Of a stretch of DNA of 64,000 bases, positions 12,011-24,243 are shown piece by piece. The stretch is from Saururus chinensis (taxonomy: Eukaryota; Streptophyta; Magnoliopsida; Piperales; Saururaceae): positions 24,996,995 through 25,060,994 of the forward strand of contig CP141142.1 in assembly GCA_035235625.1 (NCBI GenBank), written 5' to 3'. The translations under genes and the position numbers were made by a program. The notes beneath the pieces are model-generated. The model ran no database searches and was not told where the DNA came from. It worked only from the letters and a program-made list of their open reading frames with translations. Numbering within the stretch: the first letter of the stretch is position 1; every line of letters begins with the position of its first letter.

Positions 12011-14471
12011 TCCCACTTTGTTTAATTGAAGGGAGCCCTCTTACCATTTTACTCAAGCAATTAAATAATCATAAGGCTGAAAAATACCTTGTAACATGTT
12101 CTGAACTTGTCAAATATGCATCTTATTTTTATTTTTACAAAGGAATAGCCCTTATAAAGACAATAGGAAGGGCTATATGAGAGTTTAATATCTATTTAAT
12201 CAACTTAGCATATCAGCACGTTACCCCTAATTTGATTATCAAACGAAGATAAAGATTGTGAGTTATGACCTCTTTTATATAGTAATTTATATTCATATAA
12301 CAGAAACAAAATCCTAATCTCTATATGTCATTCATGATTAATCTGCCAACAATCAAACATGTTAGACATGTTTACACACTAAAATAAAATTATTTGCATC
12401 AATTTGTTTATTAAATGTGGTCAATTAAATTGTATAGGCTTGGACATAGCTTGGCTAGAGTTGGAGGAAAATTTAGGTACAAGACTCATCTTTATCATGT
12501 ATAATATCTAAAAGGGCTTATAAATGAAATGGAGTCTATGCTAATTTTTGAGTACATGACAAAGTTTGATGGTTTGGAAAGCAAGATCTGCTAGGAGCTC
12601 CACTTACGTTATTTTGATCATCAAGAAATCCTACTAAGGATTTGATTTCACTTCAAATTCGGTTTGAAGATTCAGTTGATGCGCAAGCTGGTGAAGAAAA
12701 GAATCTCGTGAATATTGGAGAGAAGAAGAAGGTTAGCTCCACTCTTTGAAATCAATGCCAACCGCTGCTCATGCCTTGCTAGAAGGTGTTGATTTGGGTA
12801 GAAGTGACAAGAGAATGGAGTGGAAGGGAAGCTGTATACGTATTGTTGGCAAGGAGTATTTTGAATGGCCGGGCAAAAAGTAGTTTGATAAAGCGAGGAC
12901 TCAAGGAGCTTTCAATGATGGAACCCGAAAACAAAAGTATGAAAATCTGCCAGGCCAAGAACCATTAGTTATTCACGTTAGGATTTGACTTTAGCTAATA
13001 TGGAAAGCAATGCTTATGATTTGATGGAAAAAGGCATAGGTTCTATACAAAAGAGGATCTTTTTGGTAGTCGAGAATCAAACTCAAACTCAAGTCGGAAA
13101 TTCCAGAGACACCAGGAGTTAGAAGCCAAAGAGCAGGAGTATCTGAGCATAGTAAGCTGATCTTTAATTCTTTTTTTTTTAATCTATAAATTGTATATTA
13201 TTTTCTATTCTAATCAATGTCATGAGGTTCTAACCCTCCAAAGTTAATTAGAGCTAAGATGAAGTGTGATGAAACATGGCCGTCATACTCCTAACGTCCA
13301 AGTTGATTTTTGTTTAGTAATTTGTATGTTTTTGTTCTACTTATTGACTTGATCTTTTATTTAATGTATCTTGCACATCAAAAGTTTAAAATTATTGACA
13401 AGTGTGATTACATGTACATGCTATAATTGCACTAAAATATTATTTTTTTATTTCAACTAATCTACAAGTACATGTCATACTTAGGCAATCATTTTAGATT
13501 TGAGACAAACCTTGGTTTTAAATTCATTTAGACATGAAATTGGGAGAGATGAGGTGCTTTATTATGGATTTTATGCCTTTTGTTTATCTCTGATTGACTT
13601 TACACTTTTATTTAAGTTGTTTCAGTTTTGCAATTAGTCACTTTTCAAAACTAATATTTTCCGTAAAATTTTATTTATTGGATAATTTATATTTCCTTCC
13701 ATTCATTCTAACAAAATCTTACTTGGTCTATTTTTTATTAGGAATAATAGTTAGTTGCCTATTTTGTAAAAGCTTACGGCATGACCTTGGATTCGGCAAA
13801 ATTTATTACTTCACCACAACCAACATTTGGGTTTGTTATATATAAGTTGTACCAGCTGGGACACTTGAGGATAAATAATGGTACATTTTTTATTGTTGTT
13901 AAAAGGGGAATTTACGAAATGCGGTAAAAGTTGATAGTTTGTTAACATTGCATGGAATAAGTAAGTAACCATGTACATATGAAGAAAAATGTTGGGGGCC
14001 AGTAGTAGCATTTTATATATTATTCTTATTATCTAAAACTATTAAAGCTCTTAATTTTGGAGGTGTAACTTACATTAAAAAGGGGAATATAAAAGGAACT
14101 ATTTTATCATAAAACAAGAAATTGAAGAGGTATTAGGAAAAAAATATGCATAAATTAATAATTAATAACTCTTCAGATAGCGAAAGGGTACCATCTTTTA
14201 GATAATTAAGGGTGGGCAAATTCCTTCCCTGGTCACCTCCTTTTGGCTGTGCCCTATTCTTGTTATTTTGACATTGAGAGGAAAACATGTTTCTGATCAT
14301 TTGGCAGAATTATGTTTTTTCCCCAAAGTAACAATACAATAGTTCAGGAGCACATGGTTTAAATATAGTGATTGAAATGACATGCCTTGTTCTATTTAGA
14401 ATATATATTGTTTAAAAAAATAATGCGATGCCTTATTCTAGATGAAAGCCAAGAGAATGTTTTCTTTCTAT
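12011..14471. other. CYP82 3' flank, block 1 (no intact gene)
   Basis: AT-rich DNA that matches 50350-52658 closely and 30117-30966 more distantly, which lies directly 3' of the intact CYP82 gene. It is therefore downstream flank of a CYP82 copy. At about 12540-13150 there is a decayed frame conserved in both blocks (pieces such as DKVRWFGKQDLLGAPL, GKGSCIRIV and DLMEKGIGS after frameshifts). I could not assign it to a family. Nothing else coding is seen. Confidence 0.6.
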
Positions 14472-14618
14472 AATTGCCATGGTGACGTGAAGCAAGAGGG
14501 AGAGTGCAAATCACTTCCAATGAAGTTTCTTTGGGCATGGTTATCCTGACACCTAAACTCATGTCCACTGGACCACTGGATGGAGTAGCCAACTCGAACC
14601 CAAGTAAGAGATGGGCCG
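14472..14618 (-). pseudogene. CYP82 C-terminal scrap, copy A
   Basis: Encodes the last ~50 residues of a CYP82 on the minus strand: FELATPSSGPVDMSLG-like text, then ITMPKETSLEVICTLPLASR. It aligns with 30967-31115 of the intact gene. The normal TAG stop is changed to TAT, so the frame would run on into RKKTFSWLSSR. The copy breaks at about 14618 (GAGATGGG) and unrelated sequence follows. Substrate-site and heme regions are missing. It pairs with the scrap at 52659-52854, which shares the same stop loss. Confidence 0.92.
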
Positions 14619-15915
14619 CATTGTGAACCCTTGTTGTGGAGGTGCAAAAATCATGATTTTAAGTTCCTTGAGAGCAATTCACTTGCAACCACATATATCA
14701 ATTAAAGATTAATTATAATTAATTATTAATTATAATAAGGATTAAGATTTACTAACCTCTAGGGGATGAACCCTAAGGATGTGGCCAATCACCCATGGAA
14801 AAAACATAATTTTTATATAAATTTAATTATAATTAAGGAGGATCAAAGTTACCTTTTTGATGATATATGAACAAGATCACTGCTTAACTTATTGCATAAA
14901 AATGGAGAGATTGCCCTTCAAACTCTTCTTGACGTGGTCCAAAACCTTACCACACAAGGGAGAATGGCTCTCTAGGTCACTATGTGAGAGAGGGAGAGAA
15001 GTGGAGACCGGTGGCTCAACCCTCGACAAAGGGGAGTCGCGGCCTTGATTACAAAGAGGGCTAGAGAGGGAGCATAAGGAAGGGAGAGAGGGGGGGTACC
15101 TCTCTCTTCTTTACGTTTAAGGGGAGAAGGGTGGTTATTTGAGAGAAAGGGGACATAACCCTCTTTTATAGTTAGGGTGTCCCCTCCCTAGTTAGGCTTG
15201 GGCTTCAGCCCAATTAATCTCATCTTGGTGATTGTTCTCTAGTGGTGTATTGTTCATGTATATGGGCTTGAGTCCACAAGCCCATGGAGGCCTACACATC
15301 CCTTATGACCATAGTCATGGGAGCTGACCCCTAGAACCCACATTAGGCCACACATATGTTTGAGGGCTTACATAGGAAATACAATGTACATACACCTAAT
15401 ATATATATATATGCGTATGTACAACACGGGCCCACCAAAGATAGGTAACATGTGTACAATATTATAGGTCCACCCCCACGTACCAGGCCCCTTGTTAAAA
15501 TTCATCACTCAATTGGTCATTAGACTTTTAACTCAATTGGTCATTAGACATAGCCATGAAATCATTTGATGTAGCCAAGGCGCACTCTTAGGAGTATATT
15601 TTTCCAATCAAATATTCTATAGATAGATATAATATTTTTCCTTTGATTATTTTAATATTTTATTCAACTAGCATGAACGTGGGTAGAATACAATTAAGTT
15701 TCTCTAATACAGTTAAATAAAAAGTGAATGCCAAAAAAAAGTATGATTAACACTTAAGAGCACGTACAAATCCTCAAACAAAGATTAAACTAAATCTACC
15801 AAATAGTCACGAGTGTGTCAAATCATAGTTTAAAAATTTGAGTTTTCACAAAACATCGCCCATGTCAAACTCAACTCTTCCTATCCTCAAATTGGACTAT
15901 GACTTAAATTATTAT
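14619..15915. other. Unassigned AT-rich region
   Basis: No gene recognised. It contains alternating ATTAATTATAAT stretches (14700-14730), a short purine-rich tract (15060-15100), a short (TA)n at 15401-15411, and a tandem doubling of a ~27-bp unit, ACTCAATTGGTCATTAGAC, at about 15507-15550. It begins where the CYP82 scrap breaks off and could be an LTR or other insertion, but no boundaries or target duplication were found. Confidence 0.4.
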
Positions 15916-17740
15916 TCCCTCCAGCTTTATTTTGTAGGGAAAACTACTTATATGTCCCAAATATTGCAATTAATATGCGACATGTCCCCACCAAAATAAT
16001 AATATTTTTTCTATACCGTTTAAGTCCTACGTTTATACATGGATGCCATTAATTATTTTAAAAACCCAATATTGTCCCTCCGTTGGCTGCTCTCCTCGAC
16101 CATTTCCGATCTCAATCATCTTGCCTCATCTTCTCTTCTTTACCGGCCAGAACATCATACCGGCATTTGTGAAATCCAAATACCAAAATTTTCTTACCAT
16201 GGCTAAAATTGTTGGTCGCGGTGGTGAGCTCGACCGACCCAAAGCTCTGCCATTAGGGCCTTCGGACCTCGAGATCTGGGTCCCCGTCTAGCAGATTGTC
16301 ATCCTTGTCCTCCCACCGGAGCTGGGGTAGCCTCCGGTCTAGCTAGTGCTTGGAGATACCGGAGGAGCCTAGCGCCAACGGTGGGAAGGTGGGCAGCCGC
16401 CTTATGGATTTCCTCTTGAGCTCGCAGATGAGACTCTTCCACTGGGATGGACCCTAGAGCGGGCTTCGTGGCACCAGATTCCTGGTAGATTTGTTGTTGC
16501 TGCTCCTACTTGATGTTGTGTTGTTGCGCTTTGTCGGAGTCCGGGCTGGGCGTCTCGATCACGCTCGGGGGGGGTTGGAGTCCGACTTCTCGGACTTGGT
16601 GGTCTAGTTCGGGACAGAGCCATCATAGGTCTGTCTGGGTTCTGAATAGGAAGGTGGTAAGGTTAGAGTTTTGAGCTTTTTAGAAGACGATGCTTGGGTC
16701 TGAAGGAAATTTCGGAAAATTTTACCTTCTTCAGATGTGAAGGCTTTGAAAGAGAGCCAAGCATGAAATTTTTCTTTATCTACTTCAGTGATTGATGAGT
16801 TTCTTCAGGATTGTTCCTCAATCAATGAGTAAATTATTTTGCACTACACCCAGTAATTACCAGAAGAAAGTTCCAGTTTCAGCATACACAGTAGATGAAA
16901 GCAACATTTTACCTTGTTCACTTGTGGGTCTATGGAATTTGCCCTGTTTCTACAGTATATTGAAAGATGAAATCCTCATTTTCCATGCAATCAAAATCAA
17001 CTCCTTGTTCACCACTTCATCTCTATTCACTATCTTACAAAAAAAAATGACCTTTTGGAACATTATGGTAGTAAAATCTGACCTCGTTCATGTTGTGGGC
17101 TGTCAATTTCCCCCTGTTTTTGCAGCACCAAAAAAGATGAAGACCGAGATCCTGAGCAATTCATGTTCATGCAACATGAACCAAACTTGACCTAAAATAT
17201 ATTTTGCGGAGGACCCTCAAAACATATTCCTTCTTAGCACTCCACCTTAACGTGTTCTCCATTCAGCCTACAGCCTCAAGCATTCAATAAAAAAGCCATA
17301 AAACACTGACAAGGCTCTCCTACTCCTCTGGCTCTTCAAATACCAAACAGGAAGCTAAACTGCTCTACTCTTTTATATCTCTCCCGCAACAAAAACAAAA
17401 ATTGTGCTAAAAATCTAGTTTGTTTACTGTAATATTCCTTTCAATAGGTTGTCCCTGCGATCCAGATGTCTCCCTCCCTCTTCCCAAACTCCTCCCCGAT
17501 CTTCGACCTTCCGCTGTCTACTTCCGCCATCTGCCGTCCGCAATCCGCCGTCCGCTTCCGCCGTCTCCCATTTCCCAAACTCCTTCCCTGTCTTCGGCAA
17601 GTCTCTTCTCCGTAGTGCGCGAGCCAGGCGCGCTTACATGCAGCTCTGGCAAGCCGCCGTTCGCCACCGAAACTCGCACCGGAAATCCCAATTACTCGCC
17701 CCAACCCTAAATTCTCCTCCACCGCCGCCGCTTCCTCGGC
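15916..17740. other. Unassigned region upstream of DUS1-like pseudogene
   Basis: Two moderately GC-rich patches (16080-16640 and 17440-17740) with no recognisable protein family in either strand. The second, rich in CTCC and CCGCC, directly precedes the DUS1-like exon 1 and may be its old promoter and 5' UTR. Between them (16790-17220) a modest open frame shows no known motif. Confidence 0.4.
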
Positions 17741-18076
17741 CATGGCAGCCGGCTCCCTGGACGTGGGCGACTGCCTGTGCGCCTCTACCCCCTATGAAAG
17801 TGGCCACGAGGAGGAGACCAGGCCGGAGCTGCCGCCGCTGCCTACGACGGGGCTTTTGAGCAGCGGCAGTGCTCCCACACGGAGCGGGCATGGAGGTACT
17901 GGAAGCGTCTGGGGGCGCTGAGGCTGGTGGTGGCGCCCCATGGTGGATAACTCGGAGCTCCCCTTCCGCATGCTCTGCCGCAAGTATGCGCCCAGGCTGC
18001 ATACACCCCCATGCTCCACTCCCGCATCTTCTCCGAGAACGAGAAATACCGCTCCCTCGAGTTCACCACCTGTAAG

Positions 18077-18322
18077 GTATTTGCAATTTGCTTACTTTGC
18101 TCTCTGGTGCCTCTTGGAAAGCTTCTAATTGCACCAAACGTCTGTGTTCTGATTCATGGGATTTTTGAAGTGTAGAGTGTTGTTTTAACAAGTTCTGTGC
18201 TTTCTTCGATGTCGATGTAAAAGGCTGCTCTTGAAAGTTGTGGCAAGGAGCAAAATTGATAATTGTTTAATTGGCAAAATTGTGTTTTCGAGGAGTAACC
18301 TGAATTTGATAATGTTTCGTAG
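18077..18322 (+). other. Intron 1 of the DUS1-like pseudogene
   Basis: Begins GTATTTGC after ...TTCACCACCTGTAAG and ends ...TTTCGTAG before GAAGATCGACCG. It has normal GT-AG borders at a position that rejoins the conserved FTTCK/EDRPLFVQF text. Confidence 0.8.
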
Positions 18323-19901
18323 GAAGATCGACCGTTGTTCGTTCAGTTTTGGGCAAATGATCCTGATGTGTTGTTGGAAGCTGCACAGAGGGTTGAAGCT
18401 TATTTTGATTACGTGGATATTAATTTGGGATAACAGTCTCTCTACTCTTTTTTCATTGATTTTGAAAGATGCTTGATAATCAGTAGGTGATTTCGGTATT
18501 GTCGGTTTGATTTTTAATTTTCAATGTGTTTATAAGTCCTTCTCTTCAGGGCAATGTTATGACCTATTGGTTTCTATAAGGCAAATTAGTGCATAACTAG
18601 ATATCAGTAATTTCTTGTATAATTGGAATTAATGAGTTCAAAGTAATTCAGATCAGGAAATGGATAGCTCTTGTACATCCTGATGTATCTGTACTTGTAT
18701 GCATTTCAAATCGAGATAATTGTATGTACTGTGGTACTCTGGTTCACCTATAGAGAGCATCCTGCATCTTCACCTCTATAATCCTAAGAGACATAGAATT
18801 AAATATCCATAAGCAAACAGCATGTGAGTTGAATAACACCATTTCCTTAGTGTTTTTCTGCCAAGAGCTGCAAGATCAATATCTTTGTGTTGTTCACTAA
18901 ATACCTTTTAAGCATCTTTGCTAGTTAGGTTATGGTGTACTTTTGTATGGGTTTAACTTTTGACTCCTTTTTTTTTTGCTTTTTAATATTTTGTTGCTCG
19001 GCAACCTTTGCATCCTTAGTAAGGATGGCTCTGTGTTTATCATTTGTCCTTTAGTGCTAGGCTAATGACTATCTGTTGCTTGCTGTGTGCATCACAAGTT
19101 TCATAAGTTTATGGTTATCAGTTTCTCAACAATTTAAATATCAAACTTGCAAGACTTTTTTTCCTCCTTTTTGTAGAAAACCAAAATTTGTAGAACGACC
19201 TCTTCACCACATGCTATAAAGTGTAGTATTAAGTTGAAATATATGTTAATACATCTTGGCAATTACATTGGCACTAAAAGGAATATGCATATTACCTATA
19301 AGCATATGATGGTTCTCAGACATTTTTCATCTGAGAGCATGACTTTTATTAGCATTAAGTTGTGGCATTCACCACAATCAATTTCTAACCTATGCATTTT
19401 ACATAACTTTTCCTGTACTGCCCACAACTGATTGCTAGGCGTGGTAATTATGGAGCATTTCTTATGGACAATCTGCCCCTTGTTAAATAACTTGTTCAAA
19501 AACTTGCCTCAAATCTACATGTTCCAGTATCTTGCAAAATCTGAATATTTCCAAATCTCGAAGATGCTATTTTATATGCTAAAATGCTAGAAGAAGCAGG
19601 TTGCTCTCTGTTGGCTGTCTACGGCCGGACTAGAAATGAAAAAGATGGAAAGAAGTTTCAAGCTGATTGGGATGCTATAAAGATTGTGCGAAATGCTGTT
19701 ACTATTTTTGTTCTTGCTAATGTTAATATTCGTCACATGGGTGATGTTCATAGCTGTACGGAGGCAACTGGTGTTGAAGGGGTTCTTTCAGCTGAGTCTC
19801 TTCTTGAGAATCCAGCTCTATTTGCTGGTTATTCTACTGTTGAGTGGAGGAAGGCTGACGAAGAGAGCTATATAGATAGTGGACTGGATTAGACTGATTT
19901 G

Positions 19902-19998
19902 GTTGCTGAGTATTTAAAGCTATGTGAGAGATATCCTATTCAACTTTTCATTGCTAAGTATTTAAAGCTATGTGAGAGATATCTTGCGCAACTTTTTG
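19902..19998. repeat. 48-bp imperfect tandem duplication in DUS1-like exon 3
   Basis: The unit TTGCTGAGTATTTAAAGCTA plus TGTGAGAGATATC is followed 48 bp later by a near copy. It doubles AEYLKLCERY, and the normal protein text is lost beyond it. Confidence 0.85.
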
Positions 19999-20355
19999 TG
20001 ATGAACTTCGGATGCTATCGGCCACCATTATCAAATACCTCCAATTGGTCTATCATGTGGCCGGCATTGATGTTAGGTAAATTGTATATTTTTTTCATAT
20101 TGTATTAATATTGTTTATTTTTGTAATGAAATGTAACTTCTACGTGATAATGATATGAACTTGTATAATTAGAGGTAGCATAGGGTACACATCAATGATA
20201 CGCTTCATAAGTGCTAAAACAGACGTAAACCCTTTTTCACACATGAAAAAAATATTTTAATAATATATCATTATAATAATTTTTTATAGCATCATAAGAT
20301 CGTAGAAAGCTATATTGTTATTGCTGCTATATTGTAGTAATATCACTAATAAAAT

Positions 20356-20751
20356 ATAGCATTATTGCTACAATGATGTATTGTTACTACTGCAACGTTG
20401 TATCAATATTGCTTCAACGACGTAGTATTATAGCTATAATAATGTAGTATTATTACTACAATGATGTATCGTTATTACTATAACGTTGTAGCAATATCGT
20501 TACAATGATGTAGCAACATCGCTACAACGACATAACAATATTGCTATAACAATGTAGTATTATCGTTATAACGATGTATCGATATTGCTGCAATGTTATA
20601 TCAATATCGCTACAATGAGGTAGCATTATCGCTACAACGACATAGTATTATCTCTATAACGACATATCGTTATTGCTGCAATGCTATAACAATATTGCTA
20701 TAACGACATAGCAATATCACTATAACGACACAACAATATCTCTACAACGAT
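20356..20751. repeat. 22-bp minisatellite, 18 full units
   Basis: Eighteen consecutive imperfect 22-bp units of the type GTAGCAATATTGCTACAACGAC. The first 14 bases tend toward the perfect palindrome TAGCAATATTGCTA. Units of the subtype starting GTATCGTTATT recur at places 2, 6, 11 and 15, a 4-5-unit higher-order spacing. Two more degenerate motifs follow at 20752-20808. There are no unique spacers. Confidence 0.93.
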
Positions 20752-21978
20752 GTATCATTATTGTTACGTGGGGCCAATACAACTATGTATCGTTATTGCT
20801 ACGTGTCCTTGTCTTATAATTTTTTTAAATATAATAAATAATAAATTAATAGCGTGTAAATATATATCTACCGTATCGATATAGTACAGGCCAATACAGT
20901 CGATACACATCGATTTTTACATAGGGCATATCACCCCTCGTATCATACCATATCAGTCTCAATTGATATAAGTAAGTACGGCTGATAGGCACTCGTATTG
21001 GCCAGTATGTACTTCCATGGGCCCATCAAGCCATAAAAGACTATTTAAGGAGGAGCATAGGGCCCCTTGTGTTTCTACAATCAATCTAGAGAAATAAAAA
21101 AAAATTAGCATGATCTTAAATCGTTCGATATGGCCCAAAGATAAATACATCGGGCCAAGCATATTATTCGTATTGCACACTAACCGCGTACAATGCCTAA
21201 ACCAAGGTTGTATTTATAATTTTTTCATAAATTCAATGATTCCAAAAAATACCCAAATTCCTTACCCAAACATGATTCTATCAAAACAATTCTATTCAAA
21301 AGGGTATATTTTTCATAAAATACTATATGAAGTTTGGAATGATACTATATTCACTACCGTATTGTAGCCTAGTAAAAGGGGAAGCTGATATTAGTCAAAA
21401 TCAGGCAACTATTGGCATATTCTCTACTATCCTCTCACAGTGGCAGGAAACTCTTCCACAGTGGTGGGAAATTCAATCCCCTCAAATCCGTCCCTATTAA
21501 AAAACAGCTTTGCCCAGAAGTAGATGAGCCAATCTCAATGGCCCCCTCTCCACATAATCAATTGATTTTACTATTTTTTGTGAAAGCACCAATCAGTTGG
21601 GAGCCATAGAGATCAAACAAAATTCATATGTTTGCTGATAGAGAGCTTTAGTTGGCAATTACCTCTAAAAAAAACGAGCTTTAGTTGGCCAATCTCAACC
21701 TTTCCAAACAATTTTGTGATCATATGAAAAATTCAGATTGATATCAAATATGCATGCAAATTGTAAGGGATCAAAATCTGCTTGGCATCAAAAGGGGGTA
21801 TAGCACACAATAACAACATATAATGAACCATTAAAAGGGGCAAAAACTAATTCTTTCTTATTCTACTACCAGCTCCAAATATAGCTTCATTGTCTATCAT
21901 ACATAAATTCTATACGAATTCAAGTCACAAGAGGAGTACTACTTTTTTTTCAAACGTCCATGAGAGAGATAGAAGAGC
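20752..21978. other. Unassigned AT-rich region
   Basis: No gene recognised. It includes a GTATCGATA/CAATACAGTCGATACA-type stretch (20870-20910) and a possible TATA-like CTATTTAAGG at about 21040, but no open frame with known motifs. Confidence 0.35.
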
Positions 21979-22711
21979 CACTACAACAAATTGCAGTATT
22001 AGCAATGCTTGTAAGCATTGCTAATAGTACTATAAGAATCGCTAATGTGTATTAGTGACGTTTAAAAAGCGTCGCTAAATACATAGATAAAAATACAATC
22101 ACTATTGCTTATTAGCGATGCTTATCATAGTTTAATATTAGCGACATTTAGATAAGCGTCACTAAATAGCTTTTTTTGCGACATATAATTATGCGTCGCT
22201 ACTATGTAACTATTAGCGAATAAAAAAATTAAAATTTTGAATAAAATAATGAAAAATAGTTTATTAGCAAAATATAAAATTTTAATTTTTTATTAGCGAC
22301 GTTTTAAAAAAGCTTTACTAATATGAAATAAAATAAAATAAAAAATACAGAAAGTCTTTAGCGATGCTTTCCACAAGCGTCGTAATGACTTAAAAAATTA
22401 TAAAAAAAATTACCCAGCGGCAGCGGGAGGACGCTGGCAGGGGATATTGAGGTGGGGTGGGGGAGGTGACTGGGGAGAGGGTAGATGTGGTGTCGGATTC
22501 CAGCCCCTGAGCCCACTCCTCCGGTCTGTCGACCGGAGGAGGGGGGACTGGGTCCGGGGGAGCACCGGGGATAGGGGGAGTAGTGGGGATAGGAGGGTGG
22601 AGGGGGAGCAAGAATCCGGCTAGGAACCAGATTCCGGGCCCCGCAGCCACCCGCCGTGGGAGAGGGGAGAGCAGGAGGAAGGAGGGGAAGGAGTGTGGAG
22701 GGGGGGAACCG

Positions 22712-22762
<51 letters not shown>

Positions 22763-23062
22763 GGCCGGTCGCTGGGGTGGAAGAGGTTGCCAGGGAGCCG
22801 TCGTCAGGGTGGGGGCAGTTGCCGGGGGCCATATGTCAGTGGGGGGAGGAAGACGTACAGTGGGAGAGGGGTTAAAAAGACTGGCGCTAGCGAAATTCAC
22901 TTGCGCTTGAAATTTCCCCTCGCGGGCAAAATTCGCACGCGCCTTTTTTCCAACACTTCTAGAGGAGGCGTCGCAAGAAGCTGAAAAGAGGGAGTGAGGG
23001 AGGGGGAGAGAGAAGAGAGAGGAGGGGAGAGAGAGGAGGAGAGAGAGAGAGGATGGGAGAGA
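21979..23062. mobile_element. CACTA element #2, 5' part, truncated
   Basis: Starts with the CACTA-type terminus CACTACAACAAA, followed by subterminal repeats in both orientations (TTAGCGACG, AAGCGTCGCTAA) to about 22380. A GC-rich core (about 22400-22960) and a GA tract (22980-23060) follow. A retroelement LTR begins at 23063 and no right CACTA end is present. The core resembles that of element #1 in G-rich strand orientation and in words such as ATTCCGGG and AATCCGG. No transposase is visible; a non-autonomous type is inferred. Confidence 0.85.
22400..22960. other. GC-rich core of CACTA #2 with (GA)n
   Basis: Strong GC content against AT-rich surroundings, with (GA)n at 22715-22758. Open frames on both strands are long because of composition (Pro/Ser- or Gly/Arg-rich) and show no domain. 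It corresponds to 35040-35996 in element #1. Confidence 0.6.
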
Positions 23063-24243
23063 TGATCGTTTATAATAAACCTTATGCAAGTGTACAAAGT
23101 AATTGTATTAGGATAAGTATTTAAGAGTTGTCGAACCTCAGGGACATATGAATTATTACTAAATCTAGAAGAGGAATTTATTGATTAAAAACTAAAACGA
23201 ACTTAAACTTAAATTAAGCAAAGAAAAGTAATCAATTAATTTAAAAGGAAGAGATCAATATAATAGAAATTACTTAGGAAATCGAATCTACTATAAAACC
23301 ATAACAATTTTTTAACCTTTAATCTAAATCTAGTTTGAATATGAACAAGTATTATCACCTACAAGCTAGAATTACTTTAGAAAGAATCATTAATTAAATC
23401 CATGACATGAATTATCTTCGACAATAGCACGAATCATCTACATTAAACTAAACTATAGGCATGACTCATCTCATCTTAGTATAACTTATCCAATTCATTA
23501 ATTATATGAACATTAAAACTATTGCATGACCATCTCATCTAAATCATAGAAATTAGACTTGATGTAAATATAAAAACCACATCAATCTATCATCTATAAT
23601 ATAATAAATCAACATAGAATTGAATAAACATGGAAAACTCTTCTATTAAAATAAAAATCCTTACCATACAATTGTCATTATTCACAACTGAGATCTAAAT
23701 TAAAAAAAAAACTGAAACTTATCTATAGTTTCATCAATTCTTAAGTAAAAGAAAAATTTAGCCTTGCATAGTAGAATAAAGCTCTTGAATCTTCATTGAA
23801 AGCTTTGAATAATCTTCTATCTTCTTCTTCCTTCTTCTCTTTAGAAAATCTACTGGAAAAACTTCAATTTCGAGCCAAATATGTCTTTATATATGCATAT
23901 GAATTATAAGAGGAAGTCTAATATGAAAAAGATTCAAAATTAGCTCAAAATAGGAAACTGCACGTTATCCAGATAGACCGCCTTGCATGCCCAATCGATC
24001 ACCGGTACTGTCTTGTTCTTAAAAATCACGTTTAGCCGATCGAACTCCATAAGACCCCGATTGAACACCAATGAAGAATCTGCATAAATTAATATAAGTA
24101 AGCCAATTTACTTTAAAACATTATACAAGCTTTTTCTAACCTAATTAAATTTAATTTCTAATTATTTAAACTACATTAACTTTTAGATGAGACTAGACAA
24201 TAGAATAATTAAGGGTAAAATAACGTACAAATTATACTTATCA
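23063..24243 (-). mobile_element. 3' LTR of an Athila/Tat-type gypsy element, minus strand
   Basis: Read on the minus strand it starts TGATAAGTATAAT at 24243 and ends CGATCA at 23063, giving matched TGAT...ATCA ends and a length of 1181 bp. Just upstream on the minus strand is the polypurine tract GGTTTGGGGGTATT (24244-24257), preceded by CTCGAGGACTAGCAAAA, the usual layout before the 3' LTR in Athila/Tat elements. On its other side is the GA tract of CACTA #2, so the element probably inserted there. Its family differs from the Athila element at 57543. Confidence 0.75.

Larger units (their letters stand above)
17741..20010 (+). pseudogene. DUS1-like tRNA-dihydrouridine synthase pseudogene
   Basis: Functional DUS1-like enzymes reduce uridine to dihydrouridine in the D-loop of tRNA using FMN and NAD(P)H. 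Three exon remnants remain. Exon 1 ends at 18076 before GTATTT and carries AYDGAFEQRQCSHTERAWRY, LRLVVAP and, after a one-base insertion, MVDNSELPFRMLCRKYAP. Exon 2 (18323-18429) carries DRPLFVQFWANDPDVLLEAA and VEAYFDYVDINLG. Exon 3 (19439-20010) carries GNYGAFLMDNLPLVK, LEEAGCSLLAVYGRTRNEKD, VLANVNIRHMGDVHSC and EGVLSAESLLENPALFAGY. Stops occur in exon 3 (LVK-stop-LVQ, KI-stop-IF, SGLD-stop). The CPQRIAR segment with the catalytic cysteine is missing. Retained introns show it is not a processed retrocopy. Confidence 0.9.

Noticed and set aside
16043-17190. Possible small genes at 16043-16291, 16402-16626 (minus) and 16792-17190
   Set aside because: No recognisable motif, no conserved splice structure, no duplicate elsewhere in the window; left as unassigned sequence.
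20356-20751. CRISPR-like direct repeats
   Set aside because: Units abut without unique spacers, and the host is a plant; it is a minisatellite.
22358-23089. 243-codon Ser/Leu/Pro-rich open frame on the minus strand in CACTA #2
   Set aside because: Runs through GA/CT repeats (SLSLSL) and GC-rich core; no domain, no start context, and interrupted by a retroelement LTR.
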